From assembly GCA_002317295.1 (NCBI GenBank), contig DCIY01000008.1:1-42037 (forward strand): a DNA stretch of 42,037 nt, in the 5' to 3' direction. The DNA is from Bacteroidales bacterium UBA1714. GTDB lineage: Bacteria; Bacteroidota; Bacteroidia; Bacteroidales; Paludibacteraceae. The position numbers were made by a program, and so were the translations under genes. Shown in pieces: positions 6,606-15,329 of this stretch. A model generated the notes under the pieces. The model searched no databases, was not told the origin of the DNA, and saw nothing but the letters and a program-made list of their open reading frames with translations. Position 1 is the first letter of the stretch, and the number at the start of each line of letters is the position of its first letter.

Positions 6606-8165
6606 ATGAAAAGCGAATTAATTGTTGATGTACAACCCGATGAGATAGCCATCGCCCTCACGGAAGATGATCGTCTGCAAGAAGTGAGCCGTTCCACGCG
6701 CGAAGGTGATAATTTCGCCGTAGGCAATATCTACATGGGACGTGTCAAAAAAGTGATGCCGCCGCTCAATGCTGTCTTCGTCGATGTTGGACATGAGAAA
6801 GAAGCTTTTCTGCACTATTTGGATTTGGGAAGTGAGTTTCTTACCCTTCGTGAATATGTCACGAAAGCCGTAAGTGACCGTCGCAAAGTTCCTGCTCTTA
6901 AGAACACGCCGCGTCAACCGGAAGTTGGCAAAGAGGGTCAGATAGCTGATATCCTCAAGGTAGGCGATACGGTTTTGGTTCAGGTGTCCAAGGAACCCAT
7001 TAACACCAAGGGTCCTCGCCTGACGGCAGAAATCAGTATAGCCGGAAGAAATATGGTACTCATACCTTTTGCCGACAAGGTGATGGTATCGAGTAAGATT
7101 AAGCGCGAAAGCGAACGGAGCCGCCTCAAGAACCTGATACAATCTATCAAACCACAAGGTTTTGGAGTCATTGTACGCACCGTGGCGGAAGATAAACGTG
7201 TGATGGAGTTGGACTCAGAGCTCAAAGTGCTCGTTCAGCGATGGGAGGATGCCGTCAAAACGCTACAACAGCCGGTCAAGGCTGAAAAGCAAACCGGCGG
7301 CAAGCCAAAAGATACGGAGGTCAGACTGATTAGCGAAGAGCTCGAACGCACCATCGGAATCATTCGTGATGTTTTTTCGCCCAATTTTACCACCATTCAG
7401 GTGAACGACAAGTCCACCTATGAGCAGGTAAAACAGTATGTGGAGATGATTGCTCCTGACAGTGCCAAAATTGTCAAACTGTATTCGGGTGAGCAACCTA
7501 TCTTTGACAAGTTTGACATCACGAAACAGATGAAAACCGGGTTGGGACGTACGGTGGGATTTAAGAACGGCGGTTACCTGATTATGGAACGAACCGAAGC
7601 GTTATTTTCCATCGATGTCAATTCCGGCAGTAAGAAACTATTTGAGGATCAGGAGGAAAATGCTTTTCACTTCAACATGCTGGCTGCGGACGAGATTGTC
7701 CACCAGCTCCGATTGAGGGATATAGGCGGAATTATCATTGTTGACTTTATCGACATGGACAATAAGTCCCATCAGCAGCAGCTGTACGATCATGTACGAG
7801 AGCTGATGGATCATGATCGCGCTAAGCATAATGTACTTCCTCTTTCGAAATTTGGTTTGATGCAAATTACCCGTCAGCGTGTGAGACCGGTGGTCGAAAT
7901 GGATGTCACAGAAGTGTGTCCCACGTGTGGAGGTAAAGGCAAGATTCAAGCTTCCATTCTGTTTACAGATAGTGTAGAAGAAGATTTGGCAGCGCACGCC
8001 GAAAAAGGCGAAACGCGCGGCAAAACATTAGAGCTACACCCGTATGTATACGCGTATGTATGCCAAGGGTGGTTACACAGCCTCAAGCGCCAATGGCAAA
8101 CCAAGTATGGCGTGCGAGTTAGAGAAAATCAAAAATTAGGAATGTTGGAATTTTTGTTAAAATGA
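6606..8165 (+). CDS. rng: Ribonuclease E/G family endoribonuclease
   Basis: This is a 519-residue RNase G-sized protein without an RNase E C-terminal scaffold. An S1 domain (about 37-125, including VGNIYMGRVKKVMPPLNAVF and KEAFLHYLDL) precedes the RNase-H-like and DNase-I-like parts. The catalytic Asp residues lie in FSIDVNSG (near 337) and IIIVDFIDMD (near 380). The Zn-link CPTCGGKG (Cys 438 and 441) joins subunits. It processes rRNA precursors and cuts AU-rich mRNA. The TGA overlaps the next ATG (ATGA, 8162-8165), indicating translational coupling with the outer-membrane-like gene. Confidence 0.95.
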   Translation: MKSELIVDVQPDEIAIALTEDDRLQEVSRSTREGDNFAVGNIYMGRVKKVMPPLNAVFVDVGHEKEAFLHYLDLGSEFLTLREYVTKAVSDRRKVPALKNTPRQPEVGKEGQIADILKVGDTVLVQVSKEPINTKGPRLTAEISIAGRNMVLIPFADKVMVSSKIKRESERSRLKNLIQSIKPQGFGVIVRTVAEDKRVMELDSELKVLVQRWEDAVKTLQQPVKAEKQTGGKPKDTEVRLISEELERTIGIIRDVFSPNFTTIQVNDKSTYEQVKQYVEMIAPDSAKIVKLYSGEQPIFDKFDITKQMKTGLGRTVGFKNGGYLIMERTEALFSIDVNSGSKKLFEDQEENAFHFNMLAADEIVHQLRLRDIGGIIIVDFIDMDNKSHQQQLYDHVRELMDHDRAKHNVLPLSKFGLMQITRQRVRPVVEMDVTEVCPTCGGKGKIQASILFTDSVEEDLAAHAEKGETRGKTLELHPYVYAYVCQGWLHSLKRQWQTKYGVRVRENQKLGMLEFLLK

Positions 8166-8821
8166 ACAAGCGATTACTAATTATCATTTCGGCGTTGCTC
8201 CTCTGTATGGGGGGCTACGCCGAAAATGTTTCTTCCCACAAATTGGTTTCCTATCCGGGGAAAATTAAACATCAGTCGTTGGATAATCCGTATCATCATG
8301 AGATTCGGGTAGGTTGGGGTGACTTTATGTTTGAGTCCCTGGCCTTTCATGCCAATCGTCAAACGGATGATTATCTGTACACGGGTCACCTGTTTTTGGA
8401 GTATGTATACCATTTCAACCATTGGTTTGCTATGGGTGCTCAAATTGATGATTCGTATTTTCAGTGGAAACAAAAACGGGACGAGATGGGTGAGATGCAT
8501 CAGATTCCCCAACCATATTGGTGTTCCAATATCGCCATATTGGTTCCATTCCGGTTTACTTACTACCGCAGCGAATGGGTAAGTCTGTATTCGGGTATCA
8601 GTGTGGGTCTGAATATCAACACGGGTAATGAACTCAATTACAAAGAACAGTTGACCGCCGTAGCACCTTGTGTAGGATTGACCTTGCTGGCTTGTAGAGT
8701 AGGCAACGAACGCGTATTTGGTACGGTGGAATTAGGAGGACTCAATTCTCTTAACAATATGCACGAGATTTATCTGTTGGCTTCTCGTATGTTCTCTGCT
8801 TCCATTGGTGTAAGATTTTAA
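8162..8821 (+). CDS. Putative outer-membrane beta-barrel protein
   Basis: This 219-residue protein begins with a signal peptide (MNKRLLIIISALLLCMGGYA). The mature part has alternating aromatic/polar strands (VGWGDFMFESLAF, HLFLEYVYHFNHWFAMGAQI, FRFTYYRSEWVSLYSGISVG) and ends in a strand with a terminal Phe (FSASIGVRF), typical of barrels inserted by the BAM complex. I do not recognise a named family and the function is unknown. It overlaps rng by four bases and is 15 bp before the lipoprotein esterase, so it should be cotranscribed with both. Confidence 0.75.
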   Translation: MNKRLLIIISALLLCMGGYAENVSSHKLVSYPGKIKHQSLDNPYHHEIRVGWGDFMFESLAFHANRQTDDYLYTGHLFLEYVYHFNHWFAMGAQIDDSYFQWKQKRDEMGEMHQIPQPYWCSNIAILVPFRFTYYRSEWVSLYSGISVGLNINTGNELNYKEQLTAVAPCVGLTLLACRVGNERVFGTVELGGLNSLNNMHEIYLLASRMFSASIGVRF

Positions 8822-8836
8822 TTGACTTTGACAATA

Positions 8837-10138
8837 ATGAAACACGGTTATACTATACTTGTTATCATCGCCATCGCAATGATGGGATGCCAGCATTCGG
8901 ATCCGCAGGACGAATATGTGGATTTCTCCGGTTATCAATCGGATGCCAATGCTTTTGTACCTTTTAGAACAACGGTATCGGATATCAACGACGAGGCGCC
9001 TTGGGATGTGTATGTAGAACGCTATGTAACGCCGTCAGAGATGGCAGATTCTACTCAGGCTTCGGCTCAGGCTCGCAAGGCCATTTCTACCGATGTGATC
9101 AGTATCGTTCGTAATCTGGTGGACATGGTCGAGTGCAAAAAAATCGTTCAGGTGGCCGGTACTTACACCAGTGTAGATGCCTATATGAGGCCCGTTACCT
9201 TATCGGGTAAGGTGTTTTATCCTAAGGACAAACCTATCAAGCAGGCCATTTTGGTGTCCCACTTTACCATAGGAGCCAATTTTGAATGTCCCAGTGAAAC
9301 GTTTGCTCTGGAAGGCTTGTTGGCCACCAAAGGCTATATGGTCATTATTCCCGACTATATCGGTTACGGGGTAACCAAAGACAAAGTGCACCCGTACCTG
9401 CAAGCCGATTTGACTGCCGCCAATGTGATTGATATGCTGTTTGCCGTGATGCCTTGGGCGAAAGCGCAAAATCTTCCTTTGGCTACCGACCATATCTTGT
9501 TACTCGGATACAGTCAGGGAGGTGCGACCACCTTGCATGTGCAACGGTTGTTGGAAACGAACGAGGCCTATCATACGGAAACAGACGAAATGGTTTATCC
9601 CATTGATCGCACCTATTGTGGCAGCGGACCATATGATGTGGCGCTGACGTATGACTATTCGATTAAGAAAGATGTGACGGGTATTCCCTGTGCCGTTCCC
9701 ATGATTATTCAGGGTATGGCCGAAGGTATGGCCAATCCGTTAAGAATGTCGTATTTCTTTGAAGAACCGCTGCTGACGAATTACCAGTTTTGGTTGAACA
9801 GTAAGGAGTTTACGGTGAAGCAAATCAATCTGCTCATCAACCGCAGACTGCTTAGTGATATTCTGACACCGGCTGCTACGGACAAAACCAATTCGGAGAC
9901 GCAGCGTCTGTACAAGCGACTCAAGGATAACAGTGTCAAGAGTTTTTATACTCCGGTTACACCGATGTTTATGTTCCACTCGATGGAGGATGAGACGGTT
10001 CCTTTTGTCAATTCCCAGCATATGCAGGTGCAGTTTGATAATGCAGGTTGCAAGAATATCGAATACGATTTCGGCTATTATGGCACCCACACCCTGGGAA
10101 TGCTTAAATTTTTAATCACATGCATGAAACAGTTATGA
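8837..10138 (+). CDS. Lipoprotein alpha/beta hydrolase (secretory-lipase-like)
   Basis: This is a 433-residue exported lipoprotein; the N-terminus MKHGYTILVIIAIAMMGC ends in a lipobox-like Cys at residue 18. The alpha/beta hydrolase nucleophile elbow is GYSQGG (Ser near 226), preceded by VIIPDYIGYG, a pattern of the secretory lipase (LIP) group. The likely acid is in HSMEDETVPF (near 385) and the likely His in YYGTHTLG (near 418). It probably hydrolyses esters at the cell surface or in the periplasm; substrate unknown. I chose the ATG at 8837 over a TTG at 8822. The stop overlaps the next ATG (10135-10138), implying coupled translation. Confidence 0.82.
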   Translation: MKHGYTILVIIAIAMMGCQHSDPQDEYVDFSGYQSDANAFVPFRTTVSDINDEAPWDVYVERYVTPSEMADSTQASAQARKAISTDVISIVRNLVDMVECKKIVQVAGTYTSVDAYMRPVTLSGKVFYPKDKPIKQAILVSHFTIGANFECPSETFALEGLLATKGYMVIIPDYIGYGVTKDKVHPYLQADLTAANVIDMLFAVMPWAKAQNLPLATDHILLLGYSQGGATTLHVQRLLETNEAYHTETDEMVYPIDRTYCGSGPYDVALTYDYSIKKDVTGIPCAVPMIIQGMAEGMANPLRMSYFFEEPLLTNYQFWLNSKEFTVKQINLLINRRLLSDILTPAATDKTNSETQRLYKRLKDNSVKSFYTPVTPMFMFHSMEDETVPFVNSQHMQVQFDNAGCKNIEYDFGYYGTHTLGMLKFLITCMKQL

Positions 10139-10890
10139 AAAAGTATCTTCCTATTATAGTGCTGGTTAGCATGATGGTAACAGGATTAACTTCCTGTGAG
10201 GAAATAGAGGTAACTAATAATACCTTTACATTCAATGTAACCTTCAAACACTCACGTTTTATCTATGTGGATATTTATCCGGAGACCAATGGTTTTCCTT
10301 ATACGGCCTTTGTGGCTACGTTGGATGATTTGGAAAACAAGGGGACGAGAGGACTGATAGATAGTGTCCATGCCCAGTTGCCGGACTCGTGTATTTATAC
10401 GCGTGGTTCGAGGTTGTTGTTTGATAATCTGAAACCCGGTATCGAATATTATGTATGCTGTTACCGCATGGATAATGATTTGAAGCCGGTGTATACCAAA
10501 CTGGTTCGTTATGCGTTCACCACGCCACTGGAGACTTATACGCCTATTGATTTTACATGGTCTTCCAGGGGAGATTCCGTTTTTGTTCACCCTTCCAACA
10601 ATAATACATATTATTGGGATTACGAATTGAAGTCCATCATTAAGTCGGAGTATAAGAATGAGCCGTGGGTATACTTCTTCTATCAGATAGCCTATTACCA
10701 GACGTATGACATGATGACCTATATGGTGTCCGCCGGTGAATCCCAAGACTGTGTGTCGGACTATATCATTCTCACGGAAGGTGATACACTTTGTTTCATG
10801 GCCGCTCCTTATACCGTCACCACGGGTTATGCCCCGTATCCGCAAGTGTGGTATGCGGTATGGGAGAACGACAACTTCCGTTTCTTATAG
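10135..10890 (+). CDS. Hypothetical lipoprotein
   Basis: This is a 251-residue protein with a type II signal (MKKYLPIIVLVSMMVTGLTSC, Cys 21). The mature part is rich in aromatic residues and beta-strand patterns, including LKPGIEYYVCCYRMDNDLKP, which looks like an Ig/fibronectin-type fold; I do not recognise a defined family. It ends the four-gene run rng, barrel, hydrolase, lipoprotein, joined by ATGA overlaps or very short spacing. With the preceding lipoprotein hydrolase it may form a surface complex, but this is inferred from position only. Confidence 0.75.
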   Translation: MKKYLPIIVLVSMMVTGLTSCEEIEVTNNTFTFNVTFKHSRFIYVDIYPETNGFPYTAFVATLDDLENKGTRGLIDSVHAQLPDSCIYTRGSRLLFDNLKPGIEYYVCCYRMDNDLKPVYTKLVRYAFTTPLETYTPIDFTWSSRGDSVFVHPSNNNTYYWDYELKSIIKSEYKNEPWVYFFYQIAYYQTYDMMTYMVSAGESQDCVSDYIILTEGDTLCFMAAPYTVTTGYAPYPQVWYAVWENDNFRFL

Positions 10891-10902
10891 GGCCTCATCC
10901 GA

Positions 10903-10966
10903 CTCCCCCTGATGGGGAGAGCAAGGTGTCCGTGTCAGTGTTAGTGTCCGTGTTAGGTGTCCGTGG
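10903..10966. repeat. Hairpin plus hexamer tandem repeat after the lipoprotein operon
   Basis: CTCCCCctgatGGGGAG (10903-10919) is followed by units of TGTCCG, TGTCAG and TGTTAG from about 10926 to 10966, with GTGTCCGTG occurring at 10926, 10944 and 10957. Layout matches the other hairpin-plus-short-tandem elements, but here it lies at the 3' side of two convergent operons. Confidence 0.7.
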
Positions 10967-10972
10967 TTAAAA

Positions 10973-11001
10973 AACGTCGAGTGCTAAATGCGCTCGACGT
11001 T
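10973..11001. terminator. Bidirectional terminator between convergent operons
   Basis: AACGTCGAG (10973-10981) pairs perfectly with CTCGACGTT (10993-11001), flanked by an A-run on the left and ATTTAATT on the right, so it can act on both strands. It overlaps the last codons and stop of batE (stop at 10984-10986). Confidence 0.75.
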
Positions 11002-11691
11002 ATTTAATTGGATCCAACCCACATTATTTCCCACGTGTATCTCGCCCCAATCGCCGATGGTCTCATGAATGGTCACCTTGGTGCCTTCGTGCAAGGTAAA
11101 GAGTTCTGTGCCGCTGCGATCCGGAGCCGCTTTGGCATTGACAATACCGCGGGTGATAATCGCTTCCTGGCGCAGGGTATCTCTTCGATGCAAACTTCCA
11201 GCATTGGCGATGGATATCACGCTAATGATTAACGCTACCACACCTCCATAAAATGAACCTTTTCTAACACCCTGTATGCGACTGAGCGCAAAGAAGAGCA
11301 TGCTTACCAAAAAGAGGATAAACAGCATGATGGACATCATCGTCCAGGTTTTTTCACTGAGGCTGTTGCGCACATATTCTACCCAGTTCTTTAAGAAAAA
11401 TGCCTGTGTGTCGGCGATATTGTCGACAATTTGGTTTTGAGCAAAGGCCAAATTGAACTTGGCATCCTTCATACGCGGCTCTAACCTCAGACAACGCTCA
11501 TAGGCTAAGATAGATTGCGATAATTCGCCCTGCTTAAAATAACAATTGCCCAGATTATAATACACCTGCGCATTGGGGTTGGTGGTGAGTATTGTTTCGT
11601 ACATCTGAGCGGCCTCGGCATAATGGCCTTGTGTGTATTGTTCATTCGCTTGCGCAAACAGCGTAGCAACTAATAATATCAGTATATTCAT
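10984..11691 (-). CDS. batE: BatE: TPR and SH3-like membrane protein of the bat operon
   Basis: This 235-residue protein has an N-terminal signal or anchor (MNILILLVATLFAQA), two TPR units (ANEQYTQGHYAEAAQMYETI, VYYNLGNCYFKQGELSQSIL, YERCLRLEP), two central membrane segments (TMMSIMLFILFLVSMLFFAL and GGVVALIISVISIANAG) and a C-terminal bacterial SH3-like domain (IVNAKAAPDRSGTELFTLHEG, GWIQLNN). This is the BatE layout. Bat proteins were named for aerotolerance in Bacteroides, and are thought to form an envelope complex with the MoxR ATPase. The start overlaps the batD stop by four bases. Confidence 0.92.
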   Translation of the reverse strand: MNILILLVATLFAQANEQYTQGHYAEAAQMYETILTTNPNAQVYYNLGNCYFKQGELSQSILAYERCLRLEPRMKDAKFNLAFAQNQIVDNIADTQAFFLKNWVEYVRNSLSEKTWTMMSIMLFILFLVSMLFFALSRIQGVRKGSFYGGVVALIISVISIANAGSLHRRDTLRQEAIITRGIVNAKAAPDRSGTELFTLHEGTKVTIHETIGDWGEIHVGNNVGWIQLNNVERI

Positions 11692-13571
11692 AGTTTTTGA
11701 TCCTCCAAATCGTTAATCATCGTAGTTGTTTGTTCATACAGATGCTTCATATCCTGCTCCCCGGTTGGTGCATAGCGGGCAAACTCGGCGGTAGACAGTA
11801 CATTCTTGACTCGGTCAATCAGTTCATCATTTACCCCCTTATTTCGCAGCAGGGCTTGGATATTGTCCTTACTCAATTCGGCTGTCGGTATACTCAGACG
11901 ATCGCTTAAGTACTGCCATGCAGCGCGCTCTATCTCCTCATAGAATTGCGTTTTTTCATTCTTTTGCAACATTTGTTGAGCTGCTTTGAGTCGTTTTTGA
12001 GCCACCTTATTGGCTTTCTTGTAACGAACATGACTCAGGTCAGCATTTTCGCGAATCTGTTTGCGGAAGAGAATGAAACACCCAATGGCAATCAATAGAG
12101 GAATAAGGTAGCATAACCAGAAAATCAGTTGACCAAACTGCACTTTGGAAGCGGGTTTGACGGCCAGATCGTCATCACTCAGTTCGGCAGCATGGATATA
12201 ACGAATATCTGTACCCAGTTGCTTAATATCCTCTTTGGCGGTGTAGTTTTGCACCACAGCCTGAGACGATTGATCATCGCCTGCTCCTCGCGCGATATGC
12301 AGGATATATTCCTGTGAGGTCAGCGTTTTGTACTGTCCCTCCTGGGTATCGTAGTAGGAGAAGGTAATCGCCGGTAAGACATATTCGCCTGATGCACGAG
12401 GAATGGCCAGACACTCAATCACCTTACTGCCACTCACACCCGATGAGGTGGTTTTGAAGTTGTTGGTTACTTTAGGGTCATATACTTCAAATCCTTCAGG
12501 CCAATCGACAGCCGGAGTCTTGATCAGTTTCATATTACCGGTTCCGCTGATGGTTAACTTAAGCGTGACCGCCTCATTGGTTTTTAACTCCGTGGTTGAG
12601 ATGCTTGATTGCAAATGGAATTGGCCTACGCCACCACTGAATCCGGCAGGTTTGCCGCTGGGCAACGAGGATACATGAATGGTGACACCCGGTGCAGTAA
12701 GCGCTTTGGTGACATTGGTATACGAACCAAAGAAATCGTCAAAGATGCTGCGCACCTGAGCTCTCGATTGCACTCGCAATACGGCCTCAAACTGGGCAGG
12801 ATCAATCTTGATATCGCCTCCATGTTGAGGGTAGAGTAGGGTCTTGTACAGTACGGCCGTCTGGTAATTGCGCCCATTGTAGTGCTCCAGTTCGGTTTGT
12901 ATCTCCCCTTGTTCCAGATCCTGTTTCAGGAATCCTGTAAACTCCGGAATCTTGGTATTGTTGGTAAATTGTGCTACATCGACACCGGCAAAGTACAATT
13001 TATATTGCAACAGTAGCGCTTCCTGCTCTCTCACATTGGTCTTGCTGACTACGGTTCGAATAAAGATATTCTCACTGGAGGCCTGGGAGGAAGAACCAGA
13101 TCCACTAGAAGAGCTAGAAGAACCAGAACCACCAGAAGAACTGGAACCACCAGTACCGCTGTTTCCCACTTCGTCTGGCGGCAGAACGGAGATGCGGACG
13201 CCATTGGAAGTATACTCTTTACCTTCGGCCTTGACTGTGGCGGGTTGAATGGTAAACGTTCCCTGTTTGTTGGCCATCAGGGTGTATGTATAGGTCAATG
13301 TAAAGGTAGATGTCCGTTGACCATTAACGAAGGATGTTGACGAGGACTGAGAGGTATAGGGGCCTGCCAAATAGTCAAAATCCACGAACTCCGGGGCTTT
13401 AAAGTCGCGTGCGCGTGCATTAATGGTATATGTTAACTGAAACGGTTTACCGCTGATAACCTGTTGAGGAGCTGACGCTCTAAACATCACCTCCTCAGCA
13501 CAAACCGATGTACCACACAACATGCACGCCAAAAAAACGCATGCGTATCGTATATATTTATTGATCTTCAT
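11688..13571 (-). CDS. batD: BatD: exported multi-Ig-domain membrane protein
   Basis: This 627-residue protein has a signal peptide (YACVFLACMLCGTSVCAEE), repeated Ig-like BatD/oxygen-tolerance domains (GKPFQLTYTINA; TNVREQEALLLQYKLYFAG; LKTNEAVTLKLTISGTGNMK), one membrane segment (GQLIFWLCYLIPLLIAIGCFILF) and a cytoplasmic tail with coiled-coil character. A Ser/Gly-only linker of about 25 residues (near 145-170) separates the first two domains. The tail (EEIERAAWQYLSDRL) resembles the tail of the membrane protein encoded before batA. A mini-hairpin element with a partner upstream of another operon gene lies immediately before the start codon (13575-13610). Confidence 0.92.
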   Translation of the reverse strand: MKINKYIRYACVFLACMLCGTSVCAEEVMFRASAPQQVISGKPFQLTYTINARARDFKAPEFVDFDYLAGPYTSQSSSTSFVNGQRTSTFTLTYTYTLMANKQGTFTIQPATVKAEGKEYTSNGVRISVLPPDEVGNSGTGGSSSSGGSGSSSSSSGSGSSSQASSENIFIRTVVSKTNVREQEALLLQYKLYFAGVDVAQFTNNTKIPEFTGFLKQDLEQGEIQTELEHYNGRNYQTAVLYKTLLYPQHGGDIKIDPAQFEAVLRVQSRAQVRSIFDDFFGSYTNVTKALTAPGVTIHVSSLPSGKPAGFSGGVGQFHLQSSISTTELKTNEAVTLKLTISGTGNMKLIKTPAVDWPEGFEVYDPKVTNNFKTTSSGVSGSKVIECLAIPRASGEYVLPAITFSYYDTQEGQYKTLTSQEYILHIARGAGDDQSSQAVVQNYTAKEDIKQLGTDIRYIHAAELSDDDLAVKPASKVQFGQLIFWLCYLIPLLIAIGCFILFRKQIRENADLSHVRYKKANKVAQKRLKAAQQMLQKNEKTQFYEEIERAAWQYLSDRLSIPTAELSKDNIQALLRNKGVNDELIDRVKNVLSTAEFARYAPTGEQDMKHLYEQTTTMINDLEDQKL

Positions 13572-13574
13572 ATC

Positions 13575-13610
13575 TTTAAACTGTAGGCCTACGGCCGTTC
13601 TCTAAACTAA
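13575..13610 (-). repeat. Mini-hairpin element C1, leader of batD
   Basis: On the + strand, AAACTGTAGG, then the palindrome GGCCtacGGCC (13586-13596), then CCGTTCTCTAA. In the transcript it reads AGTTTAG-AGAACGG-hairpin-TACAGTTTAAAG and ends 3-4 nt before the batD ATG. It is the twin of 17191-17228: flanks are nearly identical, while the hairpin arms differ yet remain self-complementary. Confidence 0.8.
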
Positions 13611-14297
13611 CTACCATTCTTTTTCTACCCGACGTTTCTGCCCTTGTTGACGTTGCAGTTTTTCCTGGGTATCCTGTTCATCCTGCTCCAACGCCTGAAG
13701 AATCTGTTCAGCGGTTTCTTTATCCATCTGATCCTGCTGCGGTTGCTGTTGTTGTTGCTGTTGCTGCTGATCCTGATTTTGCTGCTGATCCTGATTCTGT
13801 TGTTGCTGCTGTTGCTGATTTTGATTCTGATTTTGGTTTTGCTGTTGTTGCTGCTGTTGCTGTTGTTGCAACATCTGCATGGCCTTAACCATATTATAGC
13901 GCGTATCATTATCTTTGGGATTGAGTCGGAGCGAACTCTGATAAGCGGCTACGGCTTTGTCGTATTGCTCCTGTCCGTAAAACGCATTACCCAGATTATG
14001 AAACGCCTGCGCCAGTTTTTTGGCGTCTTTTTTGGGATTGAGTTGTTGAGCCGCCAACGCATATTGTTCCCCGGCTTCCGGGTACTTGTTTTGCCGAAAG
14101 AGGGCATTGCCCAGGTTGTAGTGGCTCTCCACCGAGTTTTTATTTTTATCTATTCCGCGACGATAATCCAGTTCGGCTTTGTCATAGGCTTCGTGTTTGA
14201 AATCACGATTGCCATGACGAACATCCGGCGCCTCTGATTGAGCAAAGGCTGCCATACTGAGAATCGTCCATACTATCAATACTAATTGTCTCATCAT
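13611..14297 (-). CDS. batC: BatC: TPR protein with Gln/Asn-rich tail
   Basis: This 228-residue exported TPR protein has a signal peptide (MMRQLVLIVWTILSMAAFAQ), three TPR units (AYDKAELDYRRGIDKNKNSV, SHYNLGNALFRQNKYPEAGE, FHNLGNAFYGQEQYDKAVAA) and then a run of about 55 residues that is almost pure Gln and Asn (roughly 146-200) before an acidic/basic tail. Q/N-rich stretches are common in BatC. It probably bridges BatA/B and BatD/E in the periplasm (inferred from family). The start overlaps the batB stop by four bases. The CAG/CAA/AAT repeats make the antisense frame look like a long Leu/Ile ORF, which is an artefact. Confidence 0.9.
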   Translation of the reverse strand: MMRQLVLIVWTILSMAAFAQSEAPDVRHGNRDFKHEAYDKAELDYRRGIDKNKNSVESHYNLGNALFRQNKYPEAGEQYALAAQQLNPKKDAKKLAQAFHNLGNAFYGQEQYDKAVAAYQSSLRLNPKDNDTRYNMVKAMQMLQQQQQQQQQQNQNQNQNQQQQQQQNQDQQQNQDQQQQQQQQQPQQDQMDKETAEQILQALEQDEQDTQEKLQRQQGQKRRVEKEW

Positions 14298-15325
14298 GCT
14301 TTGGTTTTGAATAAATCCATTTTGGCCAGTGACTTGTTTTTGCGGTTAAATATAAAGAAATCCACAATAATCAACAGCAGCGCCATTAGCGCAAACGATT
14401 GAAATTGTTCATTATAGTCCGCATAAATGGTCGTTTCTATTTCTTGTGTTGCCAGTTTGTTCAATTCATTTTCCAGTGCCCGCATAGCCGTATTGGTATT
14501 GTCACAACGCACATACATACCCTTGCCTGCCTGTGCAATCTGCTGGCACATCTCCTCGTTTAACTTGCTGACTACCACATTGCCTGCTCTGTCCTTACGA
14601 AACTCCCCAGTTCCGGGTACGGGAATGGGACTTCCTTCGGGTTTACCGATTCCCACTACATAGACATGCATGCCTTTTTCAGCGGCAGCCTGAGCGGAAG
14701 CCACGGCATCGTCCTCGTGGTTTTCACCATCGGTAATGACGATAATGGCACGACTGGCCTGGCTGTCTTCGCTTCCAAAACTGCGAATACAGGTGTTGAG
14801 GGCGGCTCCGATAGCGGTTCCCTGTGTTTTGATGAGATCCGGAGAGATGGTATTCAGAAACATCTTGGCACTCACGTAGTCGCAGGTAATGGGCAGTTGG
14901 GTATAGGCTTCACCGGCAAACACCACCAACCCCACTTTGTCTTCCGACATCTTGTCTATCATGCGGGAGAGCATCTGTTTGGCTCGATCCAGTCGGTTGG
15001 GAGCTACATCTTCGGCCAGCATGGAGTTACTGATATCCAAACCAATCATCACCTCAATGCCTTGACGCTTGACATTTTTCTCTTTTTGTCCATATTGGGG
15101 ACGCGCAGCTGCCAATACCAGCAGAATGTAAGCGACCATAAGAATACCAAACTTGATTGTGGGACGAATTTTGGATACGTTGGGCATCAAATCGTTTACC
15201 AACTCGGTATCTCCAAACTCGGCCAACTGACGACGTTTATGACGCTGAATCATCAGGTAACCCACCACAAAAACGGGCACTAAGAGCAGCAACCATAATA
15301 ATTCTATATTAGCAAATCGAAACAT
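14294..15325 (-). CDS. batB: BatB: membrane-anchored von Willebrand A domain protein
   Basis: This 343-residue protein has two N-terminal membrane segments (IELLWLLLLVPVFVVGYLMI and FGILMVAYILLVLAAARPQY), a VWA domain with the MIDAS motif GLDISNSMLAEDV, the TQLPIT Thr position and VITDGENHEDD, and a final C-terminal membrane segment (FALMALLLIIVDFFIF). The MIDAS is intact, so it should bind a divalent metal and a protein ligand outside the cytoplasm. It sits four bases downstream of batA, with overlapping batC next, in the normal operon order. Confidence 0.94.
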   Translation of the reverse strand: MFRFANIELLWLLLLVPVFVVGYLMIQRHKRRQLAEFGDTELVNDLMPNVSKIRPTIKFGILMVAYILLVLAAARPQYGQKEKNVKRQGIEVMIGLDISNSMLAEDVAPNRLDRAKQMLSRMIDKMSEDKVGLVVFAGEAYTQLPITCDYVSAKMFLNTISPDLIKTQGTAIGAALNTCIRSFGSEDSQASRAIIVITDGENHEDDAVASAQAAAEKGMHVYVVGIGKPEGSPIPVPGTGEFRKDRAGNVVVSKLNEEMCQQIAQAGKGMYVRCDNTNTAMRALENELNKLATQEIETTIYADYNEQFQSFALMALLLIIVDFFIFNRKNKSLAKMDLFKTKA

Positions 15326-15329
15326 AGGC

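Noticed and set aside
13644..14237. Leu/Ile-rich frame opposite batC that looks like a membrane protein
   Set aside because: It is the complement of the CAG/CAA/AAT repeats that encode the BatC Gln/Asn tail.
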